A stretch of 64,000 nt of DNA from CALNBC01 sp040768925 (GCA_040768925.1 JAXGLZ010000003.1:186001-250000), one strand, 5' to 3'; shown: positions 16,960 through 26,673, numbered from the stretch's first letter. Program-made: numbers and translations. Notes: a model not told the origin generated them from the sequence alone.

Positions 16960-17922
16960 ATGAAGCGTGCGGTGCCGATCTTGTCCGGCGTTTGCGCTGC
17001 GCTGTGCATCGCGTTGTGCCTTTTATACCCGGAATCCGTGCTCACTGCCGCCAGGGACAGCTTTTCGCTGTTCATCAACGGCATACTGCCCGCCCTTTTC
17101 CCCTGCTTTGTGCTTGCCTCCGTGCTGACCGCCTCCGGCCTGCCGGCAAAGCTTGGAAAGCTGATCTCCCCGGCGATGCGCAGGCTGGGCCTTCCGGGCG
17201 AGGCCGGGCCGCTGGTGATTCTGGGGGCCGTTTCGGGTTATCCCGTCGGCGCGAAGCTGACCGCCGAGCTTTACAACAGGAACGAAATCGACCTTCCGGC
17301 CGCCGAAAGGCTTTGCGCGGCCTGCAATCTGGCCGGTCCGATGTTCATGTCCGGCACGCTGGCGGCCGTGATCCTGAAAAGCCCTTCTTTGGGCATGATC
17401 ATCATGGCTTCCCACTGGATCGGCGCGATCGTTGTGCTGCTTTTGGGCGCGTTTTCCAAGCGGAGCAAAACCGAGGCAAAAAAAGCCGCCCCTGCCCCGG
17501 CAGAGGACTTTTCCCTCGTCCGCGCCCTGATGAGCGCCGTGGCGGAGGGAATGCCCGCCATGTTAAGGGTATGCGGCGCGATCATGCTTTTTTCCGTGAT
17601 CATTGCGGCGCTGCGGGTCAGCGGCATGCTTGGGGCTTTTTCCGGAACATTTTCCGCCGTCGGCCTGGACGCCGGCCTGGTGGAGGCGGTCGTTTCCGGT
17701 TTTTTTGAAAAGACCACGGGAGCCGTCGCCGTTTCGGCGCTGCCCGGCCTCTCGCTGCCGGTCAAGGCGGCTTTTTGCTCGTTCTTCGCGGCTTTCGGCG
17801 GCTGTTCCATCCTGCTTCAAACCTTGTTTTTCATTCCCGTGCGCCCGGCGAGATATTGGGGTTACAAACTCATCCAGGGCGCGGTGGCCGCAGGGGCGAC
17901 GCTGCTGCTCGCCGGGGGATAA
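16960..17922 (+). CDS. ylbJ: YlbJ-type sporulation integral membrane protein (nucleoside-recognition domain)
   Basis: The 320-residue polytopic protein has about eight hydrophobic segments and the family blocks INGILPALFPCFVLASVL, GAVSGYPVGAKLTAELY and NLAGPMFMSG. These match YlbJ and its nucleoside-recognition (Gate) domains. In Bacillus, YlbJ is made under sigma-E and is needed for spore cortex formation; its transported substrate is unknown. The ATG has GGGAGG upstream. The gene converges on rsmD-coaD, which is the usual neighbourhood in Clostridia. Confidence 0.88.
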   Translation: MKRAVPILSGVCAALCIALCLLYPESVLTAARDSFSLFINGILPALFPCFVLASVLTASGLPAKLGKLISPAMRRLGLPGEAGPLVILGAVSGYPVGAKLTAELYNRNEIDLPAAERLCAACNLAGPMFMSGTLAAVILKSPSLGMIIMASHWIGAIVVLLLGAFSKRSKTEAKKAAPAPAEDFSLVRALMSAVAEGMPAMLRVCGAIMLFSVIIAALRVSGMLGAFSGTFSAVGLDAGLVEAVVSGFFEKTTGAVAVSALPGLSLPVKAAFCSFFAAFGGCSILLQTLFFIPVRPARYWGYKLIQGAVAAGATLLLAGG

Positions 17923-18030
17923 AAACAATCTCGATAGACAAAGACCGAAATAATGCGGCAAAACTACGGCACGGGGCGGAGTAGAGTCGCCGAAAAGAAA
18001 AGCCCGGGTAACCGGGCGCGGTTCCGCCCA

Positions 18031-18059
18031 AAAACGAAAAGAACGGCGTGCGCCGTTCT
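18031..18059 (-). terminator. Terminator of the rsmD-coaD operon
   Basis: AGAACGGCG-TG-CGCCGTTCT forms a near-perfect hairpin. On the minus strand it is followed by TTTTCGTTTTT. A second small hairpin (GCCCGGGTAACCGGGC, 18002-18017) lies just beyond it. Confidence 0.75.
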
Positions 18060-18107
18060 GAAGGTATTTTCTATTTTCGGCCGACTTGGAAGTTCCCAAA
18101 AGGGCGG

Positions 18108-18641
18108 TCATTCGCCGTCCTTTTCCTGTTCCGTTTCGTCGGGAAGCTCGGTATCCTCCGGCGCGGGGGTGGGTTCCTCGGGGTCGTAGGCGCGGTGAAG
18201 CTCTTCCCTGTTCTTGTCGATGATCTCGACGTACTCGCGAAGGTAGCGCTGAAGGTCATACAGGATATCGTCGGTATAATGGCGCGCGCCGTCCGTTATG
18301 ATCTCGGCGTTGCTCTTTGCGCGGTAGATCATCTCCCTTGCGCGAAGCTCGGCCTCGGCGGAGATGCTTTCCTTGTCGATCAGCTTTTCGCGCTGCTCCC
18401 TGGCCTCTTTAACGATTTCCTCCGCTTCCCTGCGGGCGGCGGCGACGGTTTCGTCCCGCTCGGAAAGAACGCCCTGGGCCCAGCGGATCTCGTCCGGTAT
18501 CGTGACCCGAAGATCGGAAAAAACGTCCGCCAATGCGTCCATATCCACGATGCGCTTGGCCCCGGCGCTGATGCGCGGGCGGGGGCTTTCGTCGATGGCG
18601 GTCTCCAACTGGGCCAGAAGGTCAAGTATTTTCGTGCTCAT
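18108..18641 (-). CDS. Coiled-coil protein of the ATPase-like/DivIVA-like type next to coaD
   Basis: The 177-residue protein is almost entirely charged helix. Coiled coil runs from about residue 60 to 150 (RDETVAAARREAEEIVKEAREQRE and similar), followed by an acidic Pro-rich tail. It resembles the small proteins annotated as ATPase or V-type ATPase subunit H-like that follow coaD in many Clostridia; their role is unknown. The frame extends upstream, but ATG 18641 overlaps the coaD stop by 4 bp and is the natural start. It is probably a structural or adaptor protein. Confidence 0.75.
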   Translation of the reverse strand: MSTKILDLLAQLETAIDESPRPRISAGAKRIVDMDALADVFSDLRVTIPDEIRWAQGVLSERDETVAAARREAEEIVKEAREQREKLIDKESISAEAELRAREMIYRAKSNAEIITDGARHYTDDILYDLQRYLREYVEIIDKNREELHRAYDPEEPTPAPEDTELPDETEQEKDGE

Positions 18642-19132
18642 TTCTTCAGCAGCCTTTCTGAGATATAGTCCTCCGTCTCGGGCGGGATCATGCCCTGAAG
18701 GTTCCCGCCGTAGCTCCCTATCTCGCGCACGATGGAAGAACTGAGGTAGGCGTATTTCGCGTCCGTCATCATGCAAAGGGTGTCGACCTCCGGCGCAAGC
18801 CTTCGGTTCATCGCCGCGATCTGCAGCTCGTATTCATAGTCGGAAACGGCCCGCAGCCCGCGGATGATCACCCCGGCACCCCGCTCGCGGCAGAAATCCA
18901 CCAAAAGCCCGTCAAAGCTCAAAACCGAAAAATTCCGGACCCCGGCTCCCTTGGCGGATTTTTCGATCAGGGCGATCCTTTCTTCGACCGTAAAAACCGG
19001 CGTTTTTTTGATGTTGATCAGGATGCCCACCGTCACATGCTCAAAGATCTTCGCGGCGCGGCAGAGTATGTCCAGATGCCCGAGGGTGAAAGGGTCAAAA
19101 GTTCCGGGGTAAACGCATACCGACTTGGACAT
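18638..19132 (-). CDS. coaD: Pantetheine-phosphate adenylyltransferase
   Basis: The 164-residue enzyme has the nucleotidyltransferase motif YPGTFDPFTLGHLDI and the C-terminal ISSSIVRE-like motif (LSSSIVREIGSYGG). It catalyses the fourth step of CoA synthesis, adenylating 4'-phosphopantetheine. It sits 4 bp after rsmD, a gene pair conserved across bacteria. PanE, which acts earlier in the same pathway, is encoded at 3.1 kb. Confidence 0.96.
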   Translation of the reverse strand: MSKSVCVYPGTFDPFTLGHLDILCRAAKIFEHVTVGILINIKKTPVFTVEERIALIEKSAKGAGVRNFSVLSFDGLLVDFCRERGAGVIIRGLRAVSDYEYELQIAAMNRRLAPEVDTLCMMTDAKYAYLSSSIVREIGSYGGNLQGMIPPETEDYISERLLKK

Positions 19133-19136
19133 TGGT

Positions 19137-19685
19137 TCACTCGCTTTCGGGATTCGTCAGAAAAACAAGTTCCGTATCGCCGTATTTCCGGATGGAAAGA
19201 AGCTTTCCTCCATAGGCGGAATCATCCTTCGCGCCGCGCTCGATGACGATGCGGCCGCCCTGCGCCAGCAGGCCCAGGGCAAAAATCTGCTCCACCGCCG
19301 ATTCGGCCAGATCCTTTTGATACGGCGGATCGATGAATATAAAATCAAAGGGCGGCTTGTTTGCCAAAAAGGCCAGACAGGAGGCGTAATCCCTTTGCAT
19401 AATGACCGACCGGTCTAAAAAGCCCAGCTTTTCCGCGTTATTTTGGATGATGCGGACGCATTCGGCCCCGTTGTCGTTAAACACGGCTTCTTCCGCCCCG
19501 CGGCTTAGCGCTTCAAGCCCCAGACTGCCCGAACCGGCAAACAGATCCAGCACCCTGGAATTTGCAATATCGAACTGAATGCTGCCGAACAGGGCTTCCT
19601 TGACCCTGTCCAAAGTCGGGCGGGTGCTTCTTCCTTCCGGGGCGTCAATGCGCCGGCCCCGGGCTGTTCCGCTGATGATTCTCAT
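19137..19685 (-). CDS. rsmD: 16S rRNA (guanine(966)-N(2))-methyltransferase RsmD
   Basis: The 182-residue protein begins MRIISGTARGRRI and has the SAM-binding LDLFAGSGSLGLEALSRGA and the catalytic DPPY motif (FIDPPYQKDL). It methylates G966 of 16S rRNA during 30S assembly. It is first in the rsmD-coaD-coiled-coil operon. Confidence 0.95.
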   Translation of the reverse strand: MRIISGTARGRRIDAPEGRSTRPTLDRVKEALFGSIQFDIANSRVLDLFAGSGSLGLEALSRGAEEAVFNDNGAECVRIIQNNAEKLGFLDRSVIMQRDYASCLAFLANKPPFDFIFIDPPYQKDLAESAVEQIFALGLLAQGGRIVIERGAKDDSAYGGKLLSIRKYGDTELVFLTNPESE

Positions 19686-19850
19686 GGCAGTATTCTAACA
19701 CACTACGGCGATTCAATACAAGCGGATACGTCATATTTAATCGGATGAATACAACATGTTGTGTGCCGATACGGCGGGAACACCAATTTGGGTTTTCACG
19801 CGGTTTTCTTGGCGGCCGGGCGGCCCAGCGCGGTCGGGCCCTGCGGCCTG

Positions 19851-20969
19851 TTATTCTTCGATGTAGACCCGCGGCATCCTGGCGGTGAAGGACAGGATCA
19901 CTTCATAGCTTATGGTGTTGGCCCATTCGGCCATTTCGTCCGCGTCTATCCTTTCCGAGCCCATGCTGCCCAAAAGAACAGCCTCGTCCCCCGAGGTCAC
20001 GCCGGGGATCTCCGTCACGTCCACCATGGTTTGGTCCATGCAGACCCGGCCGAGGATCGGCGCGCGCCTGCCCCGGATCAGCACCGCGCCCTTGCCGGAA
20101 AGCGCCCGCTTATAGCCGTCGCCATACCCGACGGTCAGGGTGGCCACCACCGTGGGCCGCCAGGTCGTATAGGTGCGGTCATAGCTGATCGTTTCGCCCG
20201 CGGGCACGGTCTTCACAAAGTCGATCTGCGTCCGCACGGACATCACGGGCTCAAGGGGGATGTTCCTGTGCACATTGTGCGACGGATAATAACCGTACAT
20301 CATGATCCCGGCGCGGACCATGTCCAGATGGGTTTCGGGCAGATCCGCAATCGCCGCGCTGTTTGCGGCGTGCAGGATCGGGTTGAAACCGTGGCCCACC
20401 AGCCGCCTGTGCAGCGCTTCAAACCTGGCGAACTGGTCGTGGGCATAGCCTTTGTCCGCGCCGTCGGAATTGGCGAAGTGGGTGAAAAGCCCGTGCACCC
20501 CCAACGAGGTGCAGCCCTTCAGGCAGTCGGCCATCCGGTCCAGGCTACGCTCGTCCCGGATTCCGATCCTGCCCATGCCGGTGTCCACCTTTAGATGGAC
20601 CGGAACCCACTTGCCCTGTTTTTTGGCTTCGGCGTCCAGCGCTTTTGCCAGGGACTGCTCGCAGACGGTGGGCTGAAGGTCGTAGGTTACGATGGCTTCG
20701 GCGGCGTCCGGAAGATTGTTGCCGAGGATGATGATCGGCGCCGTGATCCCGGCTTCGCGCAAGGCGATTCCCTCTTCGGGAATGGCCACGGCAAGGCAGG
20801 CGGTGCCGTTTTTCAGCGCGGCCTTTGAAAAGGGCACGAGCCCGTGGCCGTAGGCGTCGGCCTTGACCACGGCGATCATCTTGGCGTTTTGTTTCAGGGA
20901 AGCGCGGATTGCGCGGACGTTTCTTGCCGCCGCTCCGAGATCTATCGTACAAAAGGTTTTGCGTATCAT
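19851..20969 (-). CDS. alr: Alanine racemase
   Basis: The 372-residue PLP enzyme has the Schiff-base lysine in VVKADAYGHG (about Lys36) and the second-base region in TVGYGDGYKRAL with a catalytic Tyr. RVCMDQTMVDVTEIP is typical of Alr. It converts L-alanine to D-alanine for peptidoglycan. The open frame extends upstream, but ATG 20969 has GGAGG at good spacing. In spore formers a racemase can also affect spore germination by making D-alanine; that is only a possibility here. Confidence 0.94.
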   Translation of the reverse strand: MIRKTFCTIDLGAAARNVRAIRASLKQNAKMIAVVKADAYGHGLVPFSKAALKNGTACLAVAIPEEGIALREAGITAPIIILGNNLPDAAEAIVTYDLQPTVCEQSLAKALDAEAKKQGKWVPVHLKVDTGMGRIGIRDERSLDRMADCLKGCTSLGVHGLFTHFANSDGADKGYAHDQFARFEALHRRLVGHGFNPILHAANSAAIADLPETHLDMVRAGIMMYGYYPSHNVHRNIPLEPVMSVRTQIDFVKTVPAGETISYDRTYTTWRPTVVATLTVGYGDGYKRALSGKGAVLIRGRRAPILGRVCMDQTMVDVTEIPGVTSGDEAVLLGSMGSERIDADEMAEWANTISYEVILSFTARMPRVYIEE

Positions 20970-21128
20970 GATCGACCTCCGGTCTGCATCGTTCATACAG
21001 AATATTCTATCACCCGCAATACCGCCATACAAGGACGCAAAAGTGAATATTCCGACACACTTGCAAAGCTTTGCGTTAGCTGATAGTATAATCCAAGAAT
21101 CGGTTACGCAAGAGGTACTCGGCAAAAA

Positions 21129-22886
21129 ATGGCTCAGTCTAAAAAAAATCAGCGCAAAAAGGGCAAACTTGCCCGTTTTTTATCCTATTATAAACCCCAT
21201 CTTCCGCTATTTCTGGTGGATATGGCCTGCGCAACGCTCATCGCCGGCGTGGATATCCTGTTCCCCATGGCGTCCAGGCACGCGATGTATCAGCTGCTGC
21301 CGGACAGGGATTACAGCTCCTTTTTCTGGCTGATGGGGATCCTCGTTCTCGCTTATATCGTCCGCTCCGCGATGCAGTATGTGGTCACTTATTTCGGGCA
21401 CGTTTTGGGCGTCCGCATGGAGGCGGATATGCGGCGTGACCTTTTTTCCCATATGCAGACCCTTTCCTTCCGCTTTTATGACAAATCGCGCACCGGCCAG
21501 CTGATCAGCCGGGTGGTGGGCGATCTTTTTGAGATTTCCGAGCTTGCCCACCACGGGCCGGAGGATATCTTCATCTCCGCCTTAACCTTGACCGGCTCCT
21601 TCGCCTTCATGGCGTCCTTGAGCTGGAAGCTTTCCCTGGTGCTCATTCTCGTTTTGCCCGTCCTGCTGATCTTTACCCTTCGCCAAAGGGTGCGGATGGC
21701 CAGGGCTTCCAAGGAAGTTAAGAGCAAGCTGGCCCTGATTAACGCGGACATCGAATCCAGCATTTCCGGCGTGCGCGTCGCCCAGGCCTTTGCCAACGAA
21801 AAGCACGAGATCGAAAAGTTCAACCGGGGCAATTCCAAATTCGAAACCTCGAAGACCTTTTATTACAAGGTGATGGCCGAATACCAGGCGGGCATGGAGT
21901 TCATCACCCGCATTCTGAACGTCATCGTCATCGCCGTCGGCGGCACGCTGATCATGATGGGCGATATGGACATCGCGACGCTGATCACCTTTTTGCTCTT
22001 TGTTTCCGAATTCCTTCAGCCGATCCGCAGGATCACCACCTTTATGGAACAGTATTCCTCCGGGATGGCGGGCTTTGAACGCATGATCGAGCTGATGGAC
22101 ACCCCGCCGGACATCGCGGATACCCCAGGCGCGACGCCTTTGAAGAACGTCAAGGGCGAGATCCGCTTCAACGACGTAACCTTCGCCTATGACGGCGAGG
22201 TGACGGTGCTTTCCCGCGTGAACCTGACCATCAAAAATGGAGAAAAGCTTGCCCTGGTCGGCCCCTCCGGCGGCGGAAAGACCACCCTTTGCCAGCTGAT
22301 TCCCAGGTTCTATGAACCCGTGAGCGGCAGCATCACCATAGACGGCAAGGACATCAGGGACGTTACCCTCAGCTCTCTTCGGGCGAACATCGGCATCGTC
22401 CAGCAGGATGTTTTCCTGTTTGCCGGAACCATCAAGGAAAACATCCGCTACGGCAACCTGAACGCCACGGACGAACAGGTCGTTCAGGCGGCCAAAAGCG
22501 CGGAAATCCACGATTTCATCATGACCCTGCCCAAGGGGTACGACACGAATGTCGGCGAGCGTGGAATCATGCTTTCCGGCGGGCAGAAGCAGCGCGTCTC
22601 CATCGCGCGGATCTTCCTGCGCAACCCGCCGATCCTGATCCTGGACGAAGCCACCAGCGCCCTGGACACCGAAACCGAGGTCAAGATCCAGGACGCGCTG
22701 GACAGGCTCTCCGCCGGGCGGACCACCCTGGTCATCGCGCACAGGCTCTCCACGGTCAAAAACGCGGACGAGATCATCGTGATCGACGACGAGGGGATCG
22801 CCGAGCGCGGCGCCCATCTGGAGCTTCTGGAAAAAGGCGGCGCTTACGCCGCGCTGTATAAAGCCCAGTTCGCGATCCATGAATAA
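21129..22886 (+). CDS. ABC transporter, fused permease/ATP-binding half-transporter (exporter type)
   Basis: The 585-residue protein has an N-terminal six-helix exporter domain (about residues 20-320). The ATPase domain carries Walker A GPSGGGKTT, signature LSGGQKQR, Walker B ILILDEATSALD and the switch His in VIAHRLSTV. It should work as a homodimer, since no partner half-transporter lies next to it. Relatives export lipids or drugs; the substrate here is unknown. The preceding 160 bp carry a TATAAT (21087-21092) that may be its -10 box, with no good -35. Confidence 0.92.
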   Translation: MAQSKKNQRKKGKLARFLSYYKPHLPLFLVDMACATLIAGVDILFPMASRHAMYQLLPDRDYSSFFWLMGILVLAYIVRSAMQYVVTYFGHVLGVRMEADMRRDLFSHMQTLSFRFYDKSRTGQLISRVVGDLFEISELAHHGPEDIFISALTLTGSFAFMASLSWKLSLVLILVLPVLLIFTLRQRVRMARASKEVKSKLALINADIESSISGVRVAQAFANEKHEIEKFNRGNSKFETSKTFYYKVMAEYQAGMEFITRILNVIVIAVGGTLIMMGDMDIATLITFLLFVSEFLQPIRRITTFMEQYSSGMAGFERMIELMDTPPDIADTPGATPLKNVKGEIRFNDVTFAYDGEVTVLSRVNLTIKNGEKLALVGPSGGGKTTLCQLIPRFYEPVSGSITIDGKDIRDVTLSSLRANIGIVQQDVFLFAGTIKENIRYGNLNATDEQVVQAAKSAEIHDFIMTLPKGYDTNVGERGIMLSGGQKQRVSIARIFLRNPPILILDEATSALDTETEVKIQDALDRLSAGRTTLVIAHRLSTVKNADEIIVIDDEGIAERGAHLELLEKGGAYAALYKAQFAIHE

Positions 22887-23000
22887 GGCGGGCGGATCGA
22901 AAGGCGCGGCAGGGAAACGGCCGCCCCCGCCGAAACAAAGCGATGCCTTGGCTTTTGCGGTTATCGCCGCAAAATTGAAAGCGGGGCCCCGCGCAACGCA

Positions 23001-23034
23001 AAAAGCCCGGCGCAGAAATGCCGCCGGGCTTTTG
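23001..23034. terminator. Terminator after the ABC exporter gene
   Basis: AAAGCCCGGCG pairs with CGCCGGGCTTT around a 9-nt loop, with A/T tracts on both strands. It may also serve the convergent phosphatase gene. Confidence 0.82.
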
Positions 23035-23123
23035 TGTTGGGCTGAGCGGTTTTGCCGCGCGGCCCGCCGCTTTGATTTTGCGAGATGGCGGGGCGCCGGA
23101 ACGAACGCCGGCCCCCTTTGGAC

Positions 23124-23726
23124 TTACTCTTCCCCAAGGGCGGAGTATTCCCCGTAGGTTTTGAACCTGCGGCTGTTTTTCCACTCATTCTTGTCCAGAG
23201 TTGCCGAATACCCGTGCAGATTCTTCACCTTGAACGAAAAATACTCGTCGATACCCCCGGCAAACATGCTCATCAGCGTCATGATGACCCCGCCGTGGGT
23301 AACGACATACACCTTTTCGCCGTCCTCTGCCTCGCCGACGATCCTGTCGAAAGCGACGATAACTCTTTGGGCCAACTCGAGTATGCTTTCGCCGTTTGGG
23401 CAGCGGGCGTCATATCCGCCCTGCTTCCAGCGTTCATAGGCGGGCAGGTTTTCGACTTCCTTTCCCGTTTTTCCCTCAAAATCGCCAAAGTTCATCTCGC
23501 GCAGCCCTTCGAGAAGCACGAGCTCGGCGTTCGGAAAAAGGGCTTTTGCGGTTTGGCGGGTCCTCAGCATCGGGCTGGAAAAAACGCGCGCAACCTCGGG
23601 ATGGGCGGGGGCCTTCAGCAGTTCCTCCATCCCCCGTTTCCCCACCGGAACATCCGTGGCGCCCTGGTAAACATTCGCCACGTTCAATTCCGTCTCCGCG
23701 TGGCGGATGATCGTCAATTCTATCAT
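23124..23726 (-). CDS. Histidine phosphatase superfamily protein (phosphoglycerate-mutase-like)
   Basis: The 200-residue protein has the RHG-type catalytic motif (IIRHAETELN) with the phospho-accepting His, a later Glu in LREMNFGDFEGKTG, and the second His in VVTHGGVIM. The length and motifs fit the cobalamin phosphatase CobC/PhoE/GpmB group. The location just before a B12-uptake operon makes an alpha-ribazole phosphatase role conceivable, but it has its own promoter and the substrate is not shown. ATG 23726 has AGGAGAG upstream; the longer frame has no such site. Confidence 0.85.
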   Translation of the reverse strand: MIELTIIRHAETELNVANVYQGATDVPVGKRGMEELLKAPAHPEVARVFSSPMLRTRQTAKALFPNAELVLLEGLREMNFGDFEGKTGKEVENLPAYERWKQGGYDARCPNGESILELAQRVIVAFDRIVGEAEDGEKVYVVTHGGVIMTLMSMFAGGIDEYFSFKVKNLHGYSATLDKNEWKNSRRFKTYGEYSALGEE

Positions 23727-23854
23727 TTCTCTCCTGTTAATCCCGGGAATCGCGCAAAGCGCCGTTCGGGCGCGGCCGGCGCTTTCGGCCCGCCGCGTTT
23801 GCGCGCTTCCTTCTCTCCTCATTCATTTTCGACCGTTAAAGCCATACGGCGACT

Positions 23855-23883
23855 ATTATATACGACGAACCCGAAAGCGGCAA
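23855..23883 (-). promoter_or_regulatory. Sigma-A-type promoter of the histidine phosphatase gene
   Basis: On the minus strand TTGCCG (23878-23883) and TATAAT (23855-23860) are separated by 17 bp, about 130 bp before the ATG. Confidence 0.6.
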
Positions 23884-23928
23884 GCCCGGCCCGCGCCCCG
23901 GCATTGGGCCTGTGCGCGCTGCGGCCGC

Positions 23929-24693
23929 TCAGCCCTTCCATTGCGCGAGGAGTTCCCGGTTCCAGGCGGAAACGTCCATGCCGTAGACTGCCTTGAGATT
24001 GCTTTCGTTCAGCGCGGAACCGATCCCGCCAAAGGCGGCCATCCGCCCCTCGTTCATCAGCAAAGCGTCCGTTCCGTAGGCCTTCGCGAGGGTTAAATCG
24101 TGGACCACCGAAACGATCGCCCTGCCCTTCTCCCGCATCCAGCCTGCCAAAACCTCCATGACGTGCTTCTGATAGACAAGGTCCAGGTGGTTGACCGGCT
24201 CATCCAGCAGCACAAGCTTCGGGTCCTGGGCGAGAACCTGGGCCAGGAAGGTCCTTTGCAGCTCCCCGCCGGAAATTTCCAGCACGGATTTGTTCCGCAG
24301 GCCCAAAAGCCCCGCCGTTTCGATGGCGTATTCGATCTTTTCCTCATCGTCCGCCCCGGCGTTGGAAAACGCGCTCCGCCTGTGGGCGTACCTGCCCATG
24401 CGCACGGCTTCCTCCACGGTGAAGCCGTAGCCCACCGTGTGGGTCTGGCAGAGCACGCCCACTTCCTTCGCGAAGCTCGCCGGGCTTATGCCGCCGATCT
24501 CCCTTCCGTTCAGCAGGATCTGCCCTTTGTAGGGCACACCCCGGGAAACGGCCCTGACGATCGTGCTTTTTCCCGCCCCGTTGGGGCCGACGATCATCAG
24601 CCAGCTTCCTTCGGAAACGCTGAAGCTGACATCGGAAACGGCGTCGGCGCCGCCATAGCGCACAAAAAGCCGGGAAACTTCCAGCAGGTTCAT
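23929..24693 (-). CDS. btuD: Cobalamin-type ABC transporter ATP-binding protein
   Basis: The 254-residue protein is an iron-siderophore/B12-type ATPase with Walker A GPNGAGKST, signature ISGGELQR, and Walker B LVLLDEPVNHLD. Its ATG overlaps the permease stop by 4 bp. The substrate is taken from the cobalamin riboswitch that heads the operon, not from the protein itself. Confidence 0.88.
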   Translation of the reverse strand: MNLLEVSRLFVRYGGADAVSDVSFSVSEGSWLMIVGPNGAGKSTIVRAVSRGVPYKGQILLNGREIGGISPASFAKEVGVLCQTHTVGYGFTVEEAVRMGRYAHRRSAFSNAGADDEEKIEYAIETAGLLGLRNKSVLEISGGELQRTFLAQVLAQDPKLVLLDEPVNHLDLVYQKHVMEVLAGWMREKGRAIVSVVHDLTLAKAYGTDALLMNEGRMAAFGGIGSALNESNLKAVYGMDVSAWNRELLAQWKG

Positions 24694-25736
24694 TTCATCC
24701 TCCTGCTCTTGCCGAAAATGTAGATGAACAGCACGGCCCCGATGAACGAAGTCACCACCCCCACGGGAAGCTGCTTCGGGCTGGCGATCACCCGGCTCAC
24801 AAGGTCGCACAGCATCAGGAAAACCGCGCCGAAGAACATCGAAACCGGCAGCGATACCTTGTGGTTCGGCCCTGTCAGCGCCCTGGTCATATGCGGGACC
24901 ACCAGCCCCACAAAGGCGATGGTCCCCCCAGCGGAAACGCAGACGCCGATCAGCGCTGACGCGGCGATCATGACGGTCAGCTTGACCCGGCGCACGTCCA
25001 CCCCGACGTTTCTGGCGTTGTCCTCCCCAAAGGCTAGGGCGTTGAGCTCCGTCGCGCAGCTATTAAGCACCGCCCCGCAAACGGCCAAAGCGACCAGCAG
25101 CGTCAAAACATCCGCGTAATCGCTGCCCGCCAGGGAGCCCATGGTCCAAAAGGTGATGGTTTTTGCCTTTTCACCCACGCTCGCGATGATCAGGCTGATC
25201 GCGCTGCTGGCAAACATCGAAAACACCACGCCGATCAGGATGATCGTATTGGTCGCCAGCGAGCGGTCGATCCTGAAAGAAAGAAAGAGGATCAGGCAAA
25301 GGGACAAAAAGGCGAAAACCATGGAAAGCACCATCGTTCCGCCAAGGGGAAAGCCCGGCAGGGTGATCCCCAGGGCGATGGCAAGGACAGCGCCCAGCGA
25401 AGCGCCGGAGGAGACCCCCAGCGTCGAACCGTCGGCCAGGGGGTTCCGGAGCAGGCCCTGCATCGCACCCCCGCAGAGGGACAGCGCGGCCCCCACCAGG
25501 CCCACGGCCAGCACCCTGGGCAGGCGGACGAGCACGATGATCGACCGCACGTTTTCGTTCGCCACGGCTTTGCCGAACACCGTGTTCCAGATCGACAGAA
25601 GCGTGTCCTTCGGCGTGATCTCCACGCTGCCCGCGCACACGCAAAAAACCACCGCCGCGGCCGTCGCCAGCGAAAGCGCAAGGTATCCGGCGGGGCCCAG
25701 GCCCCGGCGGGAGTCGGTTTTAAGCAGCGTCTTCAC
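24690..25736 (-). CDS. btuC: Cobalamin-type ABC transporter permease (FecCD family)
   Basis: The permease has about ten hydrophobic segments and the FecCD/BtuC signatures (RLPRVLAVGLVGAALSLCGGAMQGLLRNPLADGSTLGVSSGASLG, given in parts here as RLPRV, QGLLRNPLA and LGVSSGA). FVGLVVPHMTRAL forms the coupling region. GTG 25736 gives 348 residues, the usual family length, and overlaps the binding-protein gene by 17 bp. The longer ATG frame at 25793 would bury deeper in that gene. Confidence 0.85.
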   Translation of the reverse strand: MKTLLKTDSRRGLGPAGYLALSLATAAAVVFCVCAGSVEITPKDTLLSIWNTVFGKAVANENVRSIIVLVRLPRVLAVGLVGAALSLCGGAMQGLLRNPLADGSTLGVSSGASLGAVLAIALGITLPGFPLGGTMVLSMVFAFLSLCLILFLSFRIDRSLATNTIILIGVVFSMFASSAISLIIASVGEKAKTITFWTMGSLAGSDYADVLTLLVALAVCGAVLNSCATELNALAFGEDNARNVGVDVRRVKLTVMIAASALIGVCVSAGGTIAFVGLVVPHMTRALTGPNHKVSLPVSMFFGAVFLMLCDLVSRVIASPKQLPVGVVTSFIGAVLFIYIFGKSRRMK

Positions 25737-26673
25737 TTTGCGGCGTATCCGTCCCCAGCACAAATTTGTAAAGCGCCCCGGCGGCCTCGGCAAGCCTTGG
25801 ACCGGGACGGGAGGTCATGTCCGCGTCCGCGTTGAAGACGGCCTGATTTTTGATCGCCTTCATGCCCTGCCACCCCGGCCGGGACAAAATCTCTTCCACG
25901 GGGTTCGGGCCCTCGCCGTAATACATCGTGATGGTCACAATGTAATCCGGGTCCCGGGCGATCACCTGTTCCTCGGAAACTTCCGCCCAGCCGGAAATGT
26001 CCGCAAAGGCGTTTTTCAAGCCAAGCAGATTGCAGAGTTCGTCCATAAACGTGCCGGTCCCGGCGGTCCACAGCCCGTATTCAAGGGGCGAAACCTCAAA
26101 GTAAACCGTCTTTTCGCCAAGGTTCGCTTCCTTTGCCCCGGCCGCGATATCTTCAAAGGAGGTCTTCATGGATTCGACCACGCCGGCGGCCTCGTTTGAC
26201 CTGCCCGCAGCCGCGCCGATCAGCCCGATGGCCGTATAAACCTCGTCGATCGTGTTCGCGGCGGTCAGGATCACCTTGATCCCCGCCTGTTCAAACACCG
26301 GAATGTTTTCATCGGGCTTGTGCATCGGTCCCATGATCACGAGATCCGGCGCAAGGGCGATCACCTGCTCAGGGTCAACTACGTCCGAAGGCACGGTTTG
26401 GATCCCGCCTACTTCTTCGGGATAGTTGCAGTACTCCCCGCGGCCGACCACGGCTTCGCCCGCGCCGAGAGCATAAAGGATCTCGCAGTCCGCGGGATTG
26501 ATAACCACGATCCTTTCGGCGGGGGAATCAAAAACAACCTCCCTGCCCGCCATGTCGGTCACCGTTACGGCGCCGTCGCCCGGATCCTCCTTCGCGGCGC
26601 CCGCGCAGCCGGCCAGCGCGGCAATCAGCAGCGCGAGGGCCGGCGCCAGTATGAGCAGCCTGTTCCTTTTCAT
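25720..26673 (-). CDS. btuF: Cobalamin-type ABC transporter substrate-binding lipoprotein
   Basis: The 317-residue protein has a lipoprotein signal ending in LAGC. The periplasmic-binding-protein fold of the FhuD/BtuF type follows, with RIVVINPADCEILYALGAGEAVVG and PDLVIMGP. Such proteins have two small lobes joined by a rigid helix. It is the first gene after the cobalamin riboswitch and its terminator, so it and the permease/ATPase genes should be shut off when cobalamin is abundant. Confidence 0.88.
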   Translation of the reverse strand: MKRNRLLILAPALALLIAALAGCAGAAKEDPGDGAVTVTDMAGREVVFDSPAERIVVINPADCEILYALGAGEAVVGRGEYCNYPEEVGGIQTVPSDVVDPEQVIALAPDLVIMGPMHKPDENIPVFEQAGIKVILTAANTIDEVYTAIGLIGAAAGRSNEAAGVVESMKTSFEDIAAGAKEANLGEKTVYFEVSPLEYGLWTAGTGTFMDELCNLLGLKNAFADISGWAEVSEEQVIARDPDYIVTITMYYGEGPNPVEEILSRPGWQGMKAIKNQAVFNADADMTSRPGPRLAEAAGALYKFVLGTDTPQSEDAA